A stretch of 64,000 nucleotides of DNA from Acidobacteriota bacterium (lineage in GTDB: Bacteria > Acidobacteriota > Terriglobia > Bryobacterales > Bryobacteraceae): contig JAFDVU010000011.1 in the NCBI GenBank assembly GCA_018268835.1, positions 1 through 64,000 of the forward strand, in the 5' to 3' direction. Position 1 is the stretch's first letter; each line of letters begins with the position of its first letter. Position numbers and translations under genes: made by a program. The notes below the pieces were generated by a model. That model made no database searches. It was not told where the DNA came from and saw only the letters and a list, made by a program, of their open reading frames with translations. Shown in pieces: positions 11,074-20,900 of the stretch.

Positions 11074-12645
11074 CTAGTGCCCGCTGCCGACTTCGAGGCC
11101 CTGTAGCGATTCGGCCTTGCTCAGCTTGGACCAGCCGAGCCCGTAGACTGCCACCAGGGCGAAGCAGACCGCCGGCACGATGAAGCCGGTGGACATGTCG
11201 TACAGGTCGGCCACGTGTCCCATCAACTTGGGCAGGATGGCGCCGCCCATGATGGCCATCACGATGAAGGCCGATGCCTTCTTGGAGCGCGCGCCGAGTC
11301 CGAAGATGCCGAGCGCGAAGATGGTGGGGAACATGATCGACATCAGGAAGTAGGCGGCGAAGACGCAGAACACGCTGAGCCATCCCAGCTTGAGGAAGAC
11401 GATGGTGCAGGCGGCCACGTTGAGCACGGCGTAAAGCCCGAGGATCTTGTGCGCGGAGAATTTGCGCAGCAGCCCGGCGCCGGTGAAGCGGCCGACCAGG
11501 AAGGATGCGGCGCCGAAGGATTGCAGCGTGGCCGCGCCCTGGCTGCTGACCATGAGGTGGCCGCTCTTGGTCGTCTCCAGCAGGCCGTGCAGCCAGCCGG
11601 CGTCCCAACTCGCGGGGATCGGCGGCGTCTCGGTGGTCATATAGTTGATGAAGAAACTGAAGATACCGGCCTGCGCGGCCACGTAGAAAAATTGCGCCAG
11701 TACGGCGGAAGAGAAGTGCGGGTGCGACCAGACGCTGTGGTGCGAGATTTTCTTCGCCACCGGCGCCAACGCGATTGCCGCGATGACCAGGCCGGCGATT
11801 CCGCCGCCCCACATGATCCGGTGCATGACACCCTCGCTGACGCCGACCGTGGAGAGGCCCACCCACAGGATCATGCCGCAGGCGAAGAGCAGCACGGCCG
11901 CGTTGAACCAGAGCAGGAAGTACACCAGGGGGCGGCTAAACTGCCGTTCGGCGGCTTCGGCGGCAGGTGTGCCCTGGTCTTTGGCGTCGAGTTGATAGTC
12001 GTCTTCGGCTTTGACGTCGGGCACGCTGGCAAAGTAAAACGTCACTGCGATGACCAGCACGAGGATGGCGACCGCCACGTAGGGGATATAGAGCGTCTCG
12101 CTGCCGGTAGAGACTCCGGCCGCGTTCTTCGAGTAGAAGAACATGCCCCCGACCACGGGTCCGAGCATCCAGCCGACGCCGTTACAGGACTGCGCCAGGT
12201 TGATGCGTGTCGCCGCGTAGCGCGGGTCGCCGAGCACGGTGGTGTACGGGTTAGCGACGGTTTCGAGGAAGGTGAGGCCGCTGGCGATGACGCACACGCC
12301 CAGCAGGAAGGCCCAGAACGCGGCGATGTGGGTCGCCGGGATGAACCAGAATCCGCCCAGCGCGACGATGAGCAGGCCGGAGATGATGCCGCCCTTGTAT
12401 CCCAGCTTGCTGGCCAGCCAGCCGGCCGGCATGGACATCAGGAAGTAGCCCAGGTAGTGCGCGAACTGCACCCAGGCCGACTGCGACTTGGACAGGCCCA
12501 GGACCTCCTGGAAGTGCTTGTCCATCACGTCGATCATCCCGTTGCAGAAGCCCCACAGCAGGAACAGGGAGCTGACGAGGGCGAACGTAAATGCCAGGTT
12601 CTTCCCGTCGGGGCCGATGAACATGCTCTTCCGGTTGGTGGTCAT
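11074..12645 (-). CDS. FucP-type MFS sugar:proton symporter
   Basis: 523 residues with 12 predicted membrane helices. The first helix SLFLLWGFCNGMIDVMDKHFQ, the TLVSA-like loop ASGLTFLETVANPYTTVLGDP and RINLAQSCNGVGWMLGP are signatures of the L-fucose permease branch of the major facilitator superfamily. FucP relatives carry fucose, glucose/galactose or other aldoses; the substrate here cannot be read. It is about 80 residues longer than E. coli FucP, mostly in the central loop, which contains charged residues (VKAEDDYQLDAKDQG). ATG at 12645, no clear Shine-Dalgarno. Divergent from a glycan-related gene, which fits a sugar uptake role. Confidence 0.9.
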   Translation of the reverse strand: MTTNRKSMFIGPDGKNLAFTFALVSSLFLLWGFCNGMIDVMDKHFQEVLGLSKSQSAWVQFAHYLGYFLMSMPAGWLASKLGYKGGIISGLLIVALGGFWFIPATHIAAFWAFLLGVCVIASGLTFLETVANPYTTVLGDPRYAATRINLAQSCNGVGWMLGPVVGGMFFYSKNAAGVSTGSETLYIPYVAVAILVLVIAVTFYFASVPDVKAEDDYQLDAKDQGTPAAEAAERQFSRPLVYFLLWFNAAVLLFACGMILWVGLSTVGVSEGVMHRIMWGGGIAGLVIAAIALAPVAKKISHHSVWSHPHFSSAVLAQFFYVAAQAGIFSFFINYMTTETPPIPASWDAGWLHGLLETTKSGHLMVSSQGAATLQSFGAASFLVGRFTGAGLLRKFSAHKILGLYAVLNVAACTIVFLKLGWLSVFCVFAAYFLMSIMFPTIFALGIFGLGARSKKASAFIVMAIMGGAILPKLMGHVADLYDMSTGFIVPAVCFALVAVYGLGWSKLSKAESLQGLEVGSGH

Positions 12646-12657
12646 GAGTAGAGATTG

Positions 12658-12663
12658 ATTCTA
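12658..12663 (-). promoter_or_regulatory. Candidate -10 box of the FucP-like permease gene
   Basis: On the minus strand this reads TAGAAT within TGATAGAAT, an extended -10 pattern, 12 bases upstream of the ATG at 12645. The short distance leaves almost no untranslated leader, which agrees with the lack of a Shine-Dalgarno. Function is inferred from sequence only. Confidence 0.4.
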
Positions 12664-12779
12664 TCAGGGTTAAGGGCCGCTGACTTTCCTTTGCGATACC
12701 GTTAAACACGAGTGGCGGGAAGACTGCGGGAAGAGCCTTTTCCTGCGGGTGCCGCCCGCCGTCGTAAAATGTGGAAACA

Positions 12780-15383
12780 ATGCTTCGCACTCCCGCCGGA
12801 CTTCTGGCCGGCCTCCTGATACTGGCTTCGCCGGCTTCCGCGCAGCGGCCGTTCTCCGGCGCGGCGGAGATCGAACAGTCGCTGCACAAGCTGAACGAAC
12901 TGGGTACCGTGTTGCACATCGCGGCGCATCCCGACGACGAGCGGACCGCGGTGCTGGCCTACTTCGCGCGCGGACGGCACATGCGCACTGCGTACCTTTC
13001 GCTGACGCGCGGCGAGGGCGGGCAGAACCTGATCGGCAGCGAGCAGGGCGCGCAACTCGGGCTGATCCGCACGCAGGAGTTGCTCGCGGCGCGGCAGATC
13101 GACGGCGCCGAACAGTTCTTCACGCGCGCCATCGACTTCGGCTTCACGCGCACCGCGCAGGAGACGCTGGAGAAGTGGGGCCACGACCGCATCCTCGGCG
13201 ACATCGTGTGGATCGTCCGCAAGTACCGGCCCGACGTGATCATCCTCGGGTTCAGCGGCACGCCGCGCGATGGTCACGGGCAGCACCAGACCTCGGCCAT
13301 CCTGGGCAAGGAGGCGTTCACCGCGGCGGCGGATCCCGCGAAGTTCCCCGAGCAACTCAAGTACGTGCAGCCGTGGCAGGCCAAACGGCTTGTGCAGGCG
13401 GCGGGCTTCGGTGGTCCGGCGGGCGGACGCGGAGGGCGCGGCGGACGAGGCGCGGGGACAGCGACCGACGGCGCATCGGCACCGGAGCCGTATGCCGACA
13501 CCGGCGCGTTCAACCCGATCCTGGGCTACTCCTACGAAGAACTGGCGGTGATCAGCCGCAGCATGCATCATTCGCAGGGCACGGGCGCGATGCGCCGGCT
13601 GGGCGGCAACCGCAGCACGTTCACGATCATCGGCGGCCCGAACGCAACTCGCGATCTCTTCGACGGCATCGATACCTCGTGGAAGCGGCTGTCGGGCGGC
13701 GCGGCGGTGGACGCCATCCTCGGCGAGGCCGATCGCGAACTCGATCCGGCGCATCCCGAGAAGGTCATCCCGGCGCTCGCCAAAGCGCGTCCGTTGATTG
13801 CGGCCATCGACGATCCGCTGGCGCGCATCAAGCTCAAGGAACTCGATGAGACCATGGCCCTGTGCGCCGGGCTGTGGGTGGAGGCGCAGGGCAGGGAAGC
13901 GGAGGTCGCGCCGGGCCAGATGCTGAACCTGACCACCAGTGTGATGAACCGTTCTTCGGCGAAGATCACGCTCGAAGGAGTGCGCGTCGAAGGCATCTGG
14001 AACCAGGACATCCCGGTGCAGGAGAAGGCGCTGGCGCTGAACCAGATGGTGGACGTGCCGGCGAACCTGAAGGTGCCGGCGGGAGAGGCGTACACGCAGA
14101 AATACTGGCTGGTGAAGCCGCACACGGCGGACGTTTACCAGGTGGACGATCAGCAACTCATCGGGCTGCCGGACAGTCCGCCGGCGGCGCAGGTGCGCGT
14201 GCGCCTCACGGTGGACGGCACTCCGATCGAACTGCTGCGCCCGGTACACCATCGCTACGCCGACCGCGCGCAGGGCGAGCGGGTGCGTCCGGTGGTGGTG
14301 GTGCCGGCTGTGGCGGTGAATCCGCCGGTGCCGGTCGCGATTTTCTCGGATACGGCGCCGCGCAAGGTGGAAATCGCGGTGCAATCCAATATCGCCAATG
14401 CCGAGGGCGACCTGCGGCTGGACATGCCGGCGGGATGGAAGGCGTCGCCCGCGTCCACGCATTTCCAGATCGCGCGCCCGGGCGAAGCGCGCGAACTTGC
14501 GTTCGAAGTGACGCCGCCCGCGGGGGAGACCACCGCGCAACTGCGTGCCGTGGCGACGGTGGTGGGGCGCGAAATCTCCAGCGGAATGCACGTGATCGAT
14601 TACCCGCACATTCCGCCGCAGACGCTGTTTCCGCCTGCGGCGATCAAGCTGGTGCGGTCCAACATCCACGTCACGGCGAAGAAGGTGGGTTACATCATGG
14701 GCGCAGGCGACGAGATGCCGGATGCGCTGCGGCAACTCGGCCTCGAGGTCACGTTGCTCACCGAGAGCGATCTCGCGCAGGGAGATCTGTCGCGCTTCGA
14801 CGCCATTGTGGCCGGGGTGCGGGCGTACAACACGCGCGCCGACATCCGCGCCAACCAGCCGCGCCTGATGCAGTACGTGGAAAACGGCGGCCGCTACATC
14901 GTGCAATACCAGACCGGCGACGCGCCCGACCCGAACGCGCAGAACAATCCGAATCCGGCGATGCGCGCGGCGATCGCGCAACTCACCTTCGGGCAGCCCA
15001 CCGAACCGGTGACGGCGAACATGGGGCCGTACCCGTTCGTGGTGCCGGGAGGCAACCGCTACCGCGTGACGGTGGAAGAGGCGCCGGCGCAGTTTCCTCA
15101 TCCGGACAGCCCGCTACTGCAATATCCGAACCACATCACGGAGAAGGATTTCGAGGGCTGGGTGCAGGAGCGCGGCGTGTACTTCGCGGTGAAGTGGGAC
15201 CCGCGCTACCAGACGGTGATCGAATCGCACGATCCGGGCGACGACCCGCTGCCCGGCGGCGAGCTCTGGACGCACTACGGCAAGGGCGTCTACATCTTCA
15301 CGTCGTACAGTTGGTTCCGGCAGTTGCCGGCGGGCGTGCCGGGAGCCTACCGCCTGTTCGCCAACCTGCTGAGCGCGAAGTGA
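12780..15383 (+). CDS. PIG-L/LmbE-family deacetylase-like exported protein with large C-terminal region
   Basis: 867 residues from the ATG at 12780 (an in-frame GTG at 12771 would add three). Residues 1-22 are a signal peptide ending ASAQ. The N-terminal domain carries the zinc-site motif AAHPDDE (H50-E54), then LTRGEGGQN and GFSGTPRDGHGQHQ, the second metal-binding His motif of the PIG-L (N-acetylglucosaminyl deacetylase) family. About 570 further residues hold beta-sandwich-like and ThuA-like segments near the end (VAGVRAYNTRADI). Residues ~207-230 are a GGRGGRGGRG low-complexity insert. Likely acts on exported glycans or glycoconjugates; substrate unknown. It precedes the GH51-like gene by 4 bases, so the two form an operon. 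TAAAAT at 12765-12770 may be its -10 box, which would make the message leaderless or nearly so. Confidence 0.85.
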   Translation: MLRTPAGLLAGLLILASPASAQRPFSGAAEIEQSLHKLNELGTVLHIAAHPDDERTAVLAYFARGRHMRTAYLSLTRGEGGQNLIGSEQGAQLGLIRTQELLAARQIDGAEQFFTRAIDFGFTRTAQETLEKWGHDRILGDIVWIVRKYRPDVIILGFSGTPRDGHGQHQTSAILGKEAFTAAADPAKFPEQLKYVQPWQAKRLVQAAGFGGPAGGRGGRGGRGAGTATDGASAPEPYADTGAFNPILGYSYEELAVISRSMHHSQGTGAMRRLGGNRSTFTIIGGPNATRDLFDGIDTSWKRLSGGAAVDAILGEADRELDPAHPEKVIPALAKARPLIAAIDDPLARIKLKELDETMALCAGLWVEAQGREAEVAPGQMLNLTTSVMNRSSAKITLEGVRVEGIWNQDIPVQEKALALNQMVDVPANLKVPAGEAYTQKYWLVKPHTADVYQVDDQQLIGLPDSPPAAQVRVRLTVDGTPIELLRPVHHRYADRAQGERVRPVVVVPAVAVNPPVPVAIFSDTAPRKVEIAVQSNIANAEGDLRLDMPAGWKASPASTHFQIARPGEARELAFEVTPPAGETTAQLRAVATVVGREISSGMHVIDYPHIPPQTLFPPAAIKLVRSNIHVTAKKVGYIMGAGDEMPDALRQLGLEVTLLTESDLAQGDLSRFDAIVAGVRAYNTRADIRANQPRLMQYVENGGRYIVQYQTGDAPDPNAQNNPNPAMRAAIAQLTFGQPTEPVTANMGPYPFVVPGGNRYRVTVEEAPAQFPHPDSPLLQYPNHITEKDFEGWVQERGVYFAVKWDPRYQTVIESHDPGDDPLPGGELWTHYGKGVYIFTSYSWFRQLPAGVPGAYRLFANLLSAK

Positions 15384-15387
15384 CGGC

Positions 15388-16920
15388 ATGATCGGGCGGC
15401 GCGATCTTCTGCGAAACGCCGGGTTGGCGGCGATGTCGCAGGTGGCGCTCGAAGCGCAGGATGCGGGCACGATCGCGGTGGATCCCACGCCGCGATTCGA
15501 GCTTTCGCCATGGCTCTACATGCAGTTCATGGAGCCGCTTGGCGCGACCGATTCCTCGGTGGAAGCCTGTTGGGACTACGATGCCGGAGACTGGCGCAAA
15601 GACTTCGTCGATGTGACGCGGAACCTGGCGCCGGGCGCGATGCGGTTCGGTGGATTGTTCAGCCGCTACTACCGGTGGCGCGAGGGTGTGGGTCCGGTGG
15701 AGAAGCGCCCGTGGATGCGCAACTACGCGTGGGGCGGCAAGGAGACGAACCGGGTGGGCACGCACGAGTTCGCGGACTTCTGCCGGCGGGTGGGAGCGGA
15801 GCCGTTCTGCTGCGTCAACTTCCTCAGCGACGGCGAGAAACGGTACGCGTCCACGCGCGAAGGCGTGCGCACGGCGGACGCGCGGGAAGCCGCCGACTGG
15901 GTGTCGTACGCGAACGATCCCGATCACGCGGAACGCAGGGCCAATGGCTCGGCGGCACCGCTGAACCTGAAGCTGTGGCAGATCGGCAACGAGACCAGCT
16001 ACGGCTCGGCCACGTTCACGCGCGACGAAGCCATCGCGCACACCATCGAATTCGCGCGCGCGATGAAGCAGCGCGACCCCTCGCTGCACCTGATCGCATG
16101 GGGCGACCGGGGCAGGGAAGGGCTGTGGGCGCCGGAGATGCTGCGCCGCGCGGGCGAGTACGTCGATTCGGTGGCGATCCACATGATGGGGCAGTCGCCC
16201 AAACGCGCGGGCACGGTGCTCAAGGGGCTGCGCTACGAAAGCGACCCGGAACGGGCGTGGGATGAACTGCTGGAACTCGCCGATGCCGTGGAGCGGCGGC
16301 TCACCGAAGTGGAGCAGGCGGTGGGGGAGGCGTCGCCCCACGCCGGTATCGCGGTGACGGAGGGGCATCTCAGCTTGAGCCCGCACAATGCGAACCCGAT
16401 TCTCTTCGAATGGCTGAGCGCGGCGTATCACGCGCGCAGCCTGAACATCTACCAGCGGCACGGCGCGCGGGTGAAGATCGCGACCGCCGCCGACTTTCAG
16501 GGCACGCGCTGGACCAATACGGCGGTGATGGTGCCGGTGCCGCGCGGGCGCAGCTACCTCATGCCGGCGGGGTCGATCGCACGCCTGTTCCGGCGGCACA
16601 ACGGCACGCAGGGAGTCACCGTACGGCACGCGCCGCCGGGCCTCGATGTCGCGGCGAGCCGCGGGGGCAACCGTGTGTGGCTGCACGTGGCCAACCTGCG
16701 GTATCGCGGCACTGTGGAGGCGGGGTTCGCGGTGGACGGGATGCGAGTGGCGGACGGACGGGTGTTCGAAATCGCGCCGGAAAATCTGCGCAGCTATGTA
16801 AATCAGGACCAGCCGGACGTGTTCCGTCCGCGTGAAGCTCCGCTGCCGGCGGGCGCGAACGTACGCTGGCGCTTCCCCGCCGGAAGCGTGAGCGCGGTGG
16901 AACTCGCACTCGCAGAGTAG
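15388..16920 (+). CDS. GH51-like alpha-L-arabinofuranosidase, Tat-exported
   Basis: 510 residues. The N-terminus MIGRRDLLRNAGLAAMSQ has a twin-arginine-like motif. The TIM-barrel signatures match clan GH-A arabinofuranosidases: MRFGGLFSRYYRWREGVGP, then LWQIGNE with the probable acid/base E202, and VTEGHLS with the probable nucleophile E325, about 120 residues apart. C-terminal beta-sandwich from ~residue 400. It would release arabinose from arabinan or arabinoxylan side chains. The gene starts 4 bases after the PIG-L gene. The family assignment rests on these motifs; arabinose specificity is inference, and other GH-A exo-glycosidases are possible. Confidence 0.8.
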   Translation: MIGRRDLLRNAGLAAMSQVALEAQDAGTIAVDPTPRFELSPWLYMQFMEPLGATDSSVEACWDYDAGDWRKDFVDVTRNLAPGAMRFGGLFSRYYRWREGVGPVEKRPWMRNYAWGGKETNRVGTHEFADFCRRVGAEPFCCVNFLSDGEKRYASTREGVRTADAREAADWVSYANDPDHAERRANGSAAPLNLKLWQIGNETSYGSATFTRDEAIAHTIEFARAMKQRDPSLHLIAWGDRGREGLWAPEMLRRAGEYVDSVAIHMMGQSPKRAGTVLKGLRYESDPERAWDELLELADAVERRLTEVEQAVGEASPHAGIAVTEGHLSLSPHNANPILFEWLSAAYHARSLNIYQRHGARVKIATAADFQGTRWTNTAVMVPVPRGRSYLMPAGSIARLFRRHNGTQGVTVRHAPPGLDVAASRGGNRVWLHVANLRYRGTVEAGFAVDGMRVADGRVFEIAPENLRSYVNQDQPDVFRPREAPLPAGANVRWRFPAGSVSAVELALAE

Positions 16921-17048
16921 TGGTGCGCGCTGAGCGTGATTTCGGATCCTGCGGGACCTCGCGTACCGGTGTTTCGCGTGGTCTTCTGGAACGCCATTTG
17001 CTTCCTCGACTGACATGCCCCTTGAGAGGGCGTCAGAGAGGAGAACCC

Positions 17049-17393
17049 ATGCGAAGAATCATCAGCCTTGGTATTTTCGCCAGCCTGTCTTCGGTCCTGG
17101 CTCTGGCCGCGACCGTCTCTGGAACCCTGTTGGACGAAAGCTGTTACGCGCAGCAGAAAAAGACCGCGGCTTGTCCGGCGAAGATGTCCACCACTTCGTT
17201 CGCGTTGGTGTCGGCCGGTCAAGTGTTCAAGCTGGACCTGGCGGGGAATGAAAAAGCTTCCGCCGCGTTGAAGGCTCGCGCAGACCGGTCCACGGATCCC
17301 ACGCATCCATCGAATTCAGGCGCGGTGACCGCGACGGTATCCGGGACCATCAGCGGCGACACGATTCAGGTAGAGTCGATCAGCGTGCAATAA
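17049..17393 (+). CDS. Small exported protein, unknown function
   Basis: 114 residues from the ATG at 17049, which is preceded by AGAGAGGAGAACCC, a strong ribosome site; the longer frame from 16920 has neither. Residues 1-21 are a signal peptide ending ALAA. The mature part opens VSGTLLDESC and has a second cysteine 10 residues later (TAAC), so one disulfide is possible. It ends TVSGTISGDTIQVESISV. Beta-rich, no catalytic motif. Proteins of this look are common in Solibacter-type genomes; function unknown. Confidence 0.8.
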   Translation: MRRIISLGIFASLSSVLALAATVSGTLLDESCYAQQKKTAACPAKMSTTSFALVSAGQVFKLDLAGNEKASAALKARADRSTDPTHPSNSGAVTATVSGTISGDTIQVESISVQ

Positions 17394-17494
17394 GCTCGCA
17401 GACGCAGCCCCCAGCGTCCCCGGGCAGAACCCGAGGGATCTCCCGCCATAGCCATCAGCAGAGACTGTAGTGTGCCGGGTGGTACCATTCGGTC

Positions 17495-17980
17495 ATGGCA
17501 GGGCGGTTTTGCCCGCGGTCCCTCGGGTTTCTGATCTTCTCCCTATTGGTCTTCCCGGGAGCCCCGGCAGTCGGTGCGGACGGTGGAGTACCGAAGGCGG
17601 TGTCCCCAGTCGAATTGCGGCAGCGTGCGCGGGAGGAGTCCTTCGCGCGGGAGCGGTTGGCGTACTGGCAGGCGCGCCTTGGACTAAATGACTGGAGGAT
17701 CGGCGTGATGGTGTGCCGCGCGGGTGAGTTGCGGCCGCAGACGGTGGGTAATCTGCACTGGGATGCGGCGCGGAAAACGGCGGTGATCCGCGTGCTCGAC
17801 TTGGCGGATTACGGGCTCGCGCCCGCCGCCGCGATGCGAGATGTAGAGAATACCGTGGTGCACGAACTGGTGCACCTGGAGTTGTCATCGCTGCCGCGCA
17901 CCGACGCCAGCCTGGCGCCGGAGGAACTGGCCGTGAGCCGCCTGGCGGATGCGCTGCTCAAGCTGGAACGCAGCGAGTGA
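17495..17980 (+). CDS. Exported HExxH-motif protein, putative metallopeptidase-like
   Basis: 161 residues. Residues 1-28 form a signal peptide (LGFLIFSLLVFPGAPAVGA). A mid-protein stretch reads LGLNDWRIGVMVCRAGEL, followed by beta strands and then VVHELVHLEL with H123-E124 and H127, the gluzincin-type zinc motif. The C-terminal helix EELAVSRLADALLKLE could hold a third ligand (Glu). The size and layout resemble minimal SprT/WSS-like or M48-like folds, but nothing more specific is visible. It stands alone between two intergenic gaps and converges on the RND gene. Peptidase activity is inference from the motif only. Confidence 0.75.
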   Translation: MAGRFCPRSLGFLIFSLLVFPGAPAVGADGGVPKAVSPVELRQRAREESFARERLAYWQARLGLNDWRIGVMVCRAGELRPQTVGNLHWDAARKTAVIRVLDLADYGLAPAAAMRDVENTVVHELVHLELSSLPRTDASLAPEELAVSRLADALLKLERSE

Positions 17981-17988
17981 TCCCGTCT

Positions 17989-20900
17989 TCAGGCCGGTAC
18001 CTTTGAGTCCGCGTCCTCGTGCCGGTGCACGAGGTAGTAGGCCGCCGGCACCAACGCCACGGTAAGGACCACCGATAAGGTGAGACCACCGATGATGGTG
18101 CGCGCCAGCGGAGCGTACGCCTCACTGCCGGTGCCTAGTTTCATTGCCATGGGAAGCAGGCCGATGATGGTGGCCAGCGAAGTCATCAACACGGGCCGGA
18201 GACGGACGCGGCAGGCGAGCGCAATCGCTTCGCGGACGGTCATGCCCGAGTCCGACCGCAGGTGGCGCGCGAACTCCACCATGAGGATGCTGTTGGAGAC
18301 GGCGATGCCGGCCAGCATGATCAGCCCCATCAGCGACATGATGTTGATGGTGGTTCCCGTGGCGAGAAGGATCAGGATCACGCCGGCAATGCCCGGAGGA
18401 ACAGCCAGGAGAATGATCGCGGGATCGACAAACGACCGGAACTGAGCGATCAGAACCAGGTACAGAAGGACCAGCGAGAGAGCGAGCCCAAGCTGGAAGC
18501 TGTGGAACGAGGTGCGCATGTTCTGGACCATCCCATGCATCGCCACCTCGGTGTCGGGCGGCAGCTTCATGGAGCTCGTGAGATGGTCGATCGAGTTGAC
18601 GATTCTTCCAAGATCCTCGTTTTGCGGCCGGACGTAGACATCGATCACGCGCTGAAGCTGGTAATGATCGACCTCGGTCGGCTCCAGAGACCTTGTCACC
18701 GAGGTGATCGCGTCCAACCGGGCCACGTGGCTGGCACCCACGCCGCGCAGCGGGAGGGCCCTCAGATCGGCGATGGTTTCTATCTGGTTCTCGCCGTACT
18801 GGACCGTGAGCATATAATCATTTCCATTTCTTGGGTCGATCCAGTAGCTCGGGGCGATCATCTGATTGCTGTTGAGGGCGGTAATGAGATTTTCGACGAC
18901 TTCCTTCTGCTCGAGTCCGAGTTGTGCGGCACGCGCGCGGTCCACCTTGAGGCGCAGCGCGGGATAGTCGACGTCCTGTGGAATGTAGACGTCCGCGACG
19001 CCCGGCATACTCTGGATTCGCCGGGCAAGTTGCACGGCGGCGCCGTAGACCTCGTCCATGCGGAAGCCCGAAACCTGAATGTCGATCGGTGCGGGCAGAC
19101 CGAGGTTCAGGACCGCGTCCACCATGCCTCCGGGCTGAAAGAACACGGACACTTCCGGGATCTCCTGCTTGAGCCTCGGTTTCAAGCGGGCCATGTGGTC
19201 GAAGCTGCTGATGCGGTGCGCTTCCTTCAGGTTTACCTGCACGAACGCGGTGTGGGTGGCCGAATTGCTGGTGTAAATGGCCGAGAAACCGGGCACCGTG
19301 CCGATGTTCGATACCACCATGTCGAGGTCTTTGCCGATCACCTGGCGAACCGTATTCTCCAGGCGTTCGATGAGCCGTTCGGTGACATCCAGGCGGGTGC
19401 CGCTCGGCGCTTTGACGAGGACCACGAACTGTCCCGCGTCGGTTCGCGGGAAGAAGGACTCACCGATGCCCGGGTAGAGAGTCAACGTGGCGCCGAAGAG
19501 CACGGCAAACCCCGCGAGAGTTACCACAGGATGCTTCAGCACGACTCCCACCAGGGCATCGTAAGTCTCCAGCAGACGATCGAACCGGCGATTGAACCAC
19601 GCGTTAAACCGGCGAGTGAGACCGCCCCGACCCGGCGCGCGGGACGACGGGGACGGCCGATCTTCGCCGTCGGCGAAGGTGGTGTGGGTTGGCGCGGACT
19701 TGAGAAAGAGAGCGCAAAATAACGGGACAACCGTGAGCGCAATCAGGTAGGAGGCAAAGAGCGCGAGCACGACAGCGGCCGCCAGGGCGGAGAACAGGTA
19801 TTTACTTACTCCGTAGAGGAAGGTTACGGGGAAGAAGACGATGGCGGTCGTCACCGTTGCGGCCAGCACCGGCATTGCGACCTCTTTTCCACCGTTCTCG
19901 GCGGCCTTGGCCGGCGATTCCCCCATCTCCAGGTGGCGATAGATGTTCTCCAGCACGACGACAGAGTTATCGATCAGGCGGGAAAACGCCAATGCCAGTC
20001 CGCCGAGCACCATGGTATTGATTGAGCCGCCGCCGAAGTACAGCGCAACGAATGCCGCCAGCGCCGACAGCGGAATCGAGAAGAAAACGGCCACAGTTGC
20101 GCGCACGTTGCCAAGGAACAGCAGAATCAGCAGCGAAGTAAGCAGGAGACCAATCCCGCCTTCGTGCAATAGCGTCTCAATCGCCTTTTTCACGAACTCG
20201 GACTGATCGAAAACAACGTGGCTGATCAACTCGCGCGGTACGTTGAGCAAGTGATCCACTTCCGACTTCACACCATCGACGACGACGATGGTATTCGTGT
20301 CCCCGCCCTGTTTCAGGACCGGCAGGTACACGGAGCGCTGGCCATCGATGCGAACTGCGTTCGTCTGGATCTGTGCCGCGTCTTTCGCGGCTCCGATGTC
20401 CGAGATGCGGACCAGATCCGGGCCGTCGGCTTTGATTGGCAGATCATTGATCTCGGCAATGCGGGAGAGTTGGCTGTTCGGGAACACGTTATAGTCGAGA
20501 TCGCCTATCCTGACATCTCCTCCGGGCAGTATGAGGTTAGCGCTGTTGACCTTCCTGACCACGTCCATGAGGCTGAGGCGGTAGGTCTCGAGCTTGAAGG
20601 GATCGACATACACCATGATCTGGCGGTAGGCGCCGCCGAACGGCACCGGCACCGAAGCTCCCGCCACGCGCGACAACTGGTTGCGCACGGTGAATTGGGC
20701 CACGTCCCGCAATTGCGTTTCGTTCATGCCGTTGCCTCTGAAAGTCACCATGCACACGGGAAGGCTGGAGGCGTCAAACTTCAGCACGACCGGAGGCAGC
20801 GTGCCGGGAGGCAGGCGGCGCAACTGGGCCATCGCCAGGTTGGAAATCGTGGTAACAGCCGAATCGGCGTTGGTGCCCGGCTGGAAGTAGACTTTAATGA

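Noticed and set aside
12700-12730. LacI-type operator (ATACCGTTAAACACG) between the FucP-like and PIG-L genes
   Set aside because: Only a partial half-site match and no symmetrical second half or regulator gene.
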